Shown: positions 6,713 through 6,996 of the stretch, piece by piece
Layout: each line of letters starts with the position of its first letter
Numbering within the stretch: position 1 is the stretch's first letter
Origin: Nitrospinota bacterium
Lineage (GTDB): Bacteria > JADFOP01 > DATKYB01
Reading direction: 5' to 3'
NCBI GenBank assembly: GCA_035528715.1
Contig: DATKYB010000071.1
Location: 1-6,996, forward strand
Length of the DNA: 6,996 bases
Made by a program: the position numbers and the translations under genes
The notes under the pieces: generated by a model
Databases searched by the model: none
What the model was told of the DNA's origin: nothing
The model's input: only the letters and a program-made list of their open reading frames with translations

Positions 6713-6996
6713 TTAAGATAGAAATTCTTCTACTTTCTTTCCCCTTATTTTTGCAACCTCCTCGGGGCTTCTTAACATCTTCAGTCCAGTCATAGTGGCC
6801 CTTATGAGATTATGTGGGTTATTGCTGCCGAGAGATTTCGTTAATATATCTTTTACTCCTACAACCTCCAAGACTGCTCTAGCAGGTCCTCCTGCAATGA
6901 CTCCCGTTCCTCTCGAAGCCGGCTTTAACAAAATCTTCCCTGCCCCATAATGACCAATTACCTCATGCGGAATAGTATCTTTGCTTAGAGATACAT
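6713..6996 (-). CDS. rpsE: 30S ribosomal protein S5, C-terminal part (5' end cut by window edge)
   Basis: S5 lies where the head and body of the 30S subunit meet, contributes to decoding accuracy, and with S3 and S4 lines the mRNA entry tunnel. Only the last 93 residues are inside the window, read in frame from the edge. They begin [20 protein letters not shown] and continue through [20 protein letters not shown] and [20 protein letters not shown], ending [10 protein letters not shown]. This is the C-terminal ribosomal-S5 fold, and [12 protein letters not shown] is its diagnostic motif. The reading frame stays open to the edge, so a TTG at 6929-6931 is an internal Leu codon and not a start. 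The N-terminal RNA-binding domain, where spectinomycin resistance mutations map in E. coli, is not visible. The TAA is at 6713-6715. Confidence 0.98.
   Translation of the reverse strand, partial: VSLSKDTIPHEVIGHYGAGKILLKPASRGTGVIAGGPARAVLEVVGVKDILTKSLGSNNPHNLIRATMTGLKMLRSPEEVAKIRGKKVEEFLS

Noticed and set aside
6929-6931. TTG as a start codon for a short rpsE
   Set aside because: The frame continues upstream to the window edge with conserved S5 residues, so this is an internal leucine codon.
1-6996. A hidden novel system, mobile element, CRISPR array or RNA gene
   Set aside because: Thirteen conserved housekeeping genes fill nearly the whole window on one strand, with gaps of at most 44 bases. 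No room or signal for such an element was seen.

Overview
The window holds a densely packed bacterial ribosomal-protein and housekeeping operon, the end of the spc cluster running into the alpha cluster. All of it is read from the minus strand, so transcription runs from high to low coordinates. In transcription order the genes are rpsE (S5, 5' end cut by the window), rpmD (L30), rplO (L15), secY, adk, map, infA, rpmJ (L36), rpsM (S13), rpsK (S11), rpsD (S4), rpoA and rplQ (L17, 3' end cut by the window). Every gene is identified by family motifs over essentially its full visible length. None looks broken, fused or out of place.

The source is an AT-rich bacterium (judged by eye, not counted), with lysine-rich proteins and good Shine-Dalgarno sites. 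A full set of bacterial-type proteins (IF1, alpha subunit with a CTD, bacterial SecY, L17, L36) excludes archaea. S4, L36 and adenylate kinase all keep zinc-type Cys motifs. The gene order, with rpsD between rpsK and rpoA and map followed directly by infA with no small KOW-domain gene, is compatible with Desulfobacterota, Nitrospirota or several uncultured phyla. It is less like the usual Bacillota layout. I cannot name the phylum from this window alone.

Region by region: 6043-6996 carries large- and small-subunit ribosomal proteins. 4743-6053 is the SecY translocon channel, which starts inside the end of rplO. 3303-4700 carries adenylate kinase and methionine aminopeptidase, with the adk stop touching the map start. 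2115-3291 carries IF1, L36, S13 and S11. 1-2070 carries S4, the RNA polymerase alpha subunit and L17. Together these genes supply ribosome parts, translation initiation, N-terminal Met removal, membrane protein export, adenylate balance and transcription, and co-expression keeps them in step with growth rate.

No gap between genes exceeds 44 bases (42 ahead of adk if its downstream start is right). I see no convincing promoter, terminator, RNA gene, mobile element, CRISPR array or foreign segment. The most interesting points are small. TTG start codons occur at rpsM and rpsD only, and these are the control gene and the repressor gene of the classical S4 feedback circuit in E. coli. There are also a few weak AT-rich hairpins at gene junctions. 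I found no previously undescribed system here.
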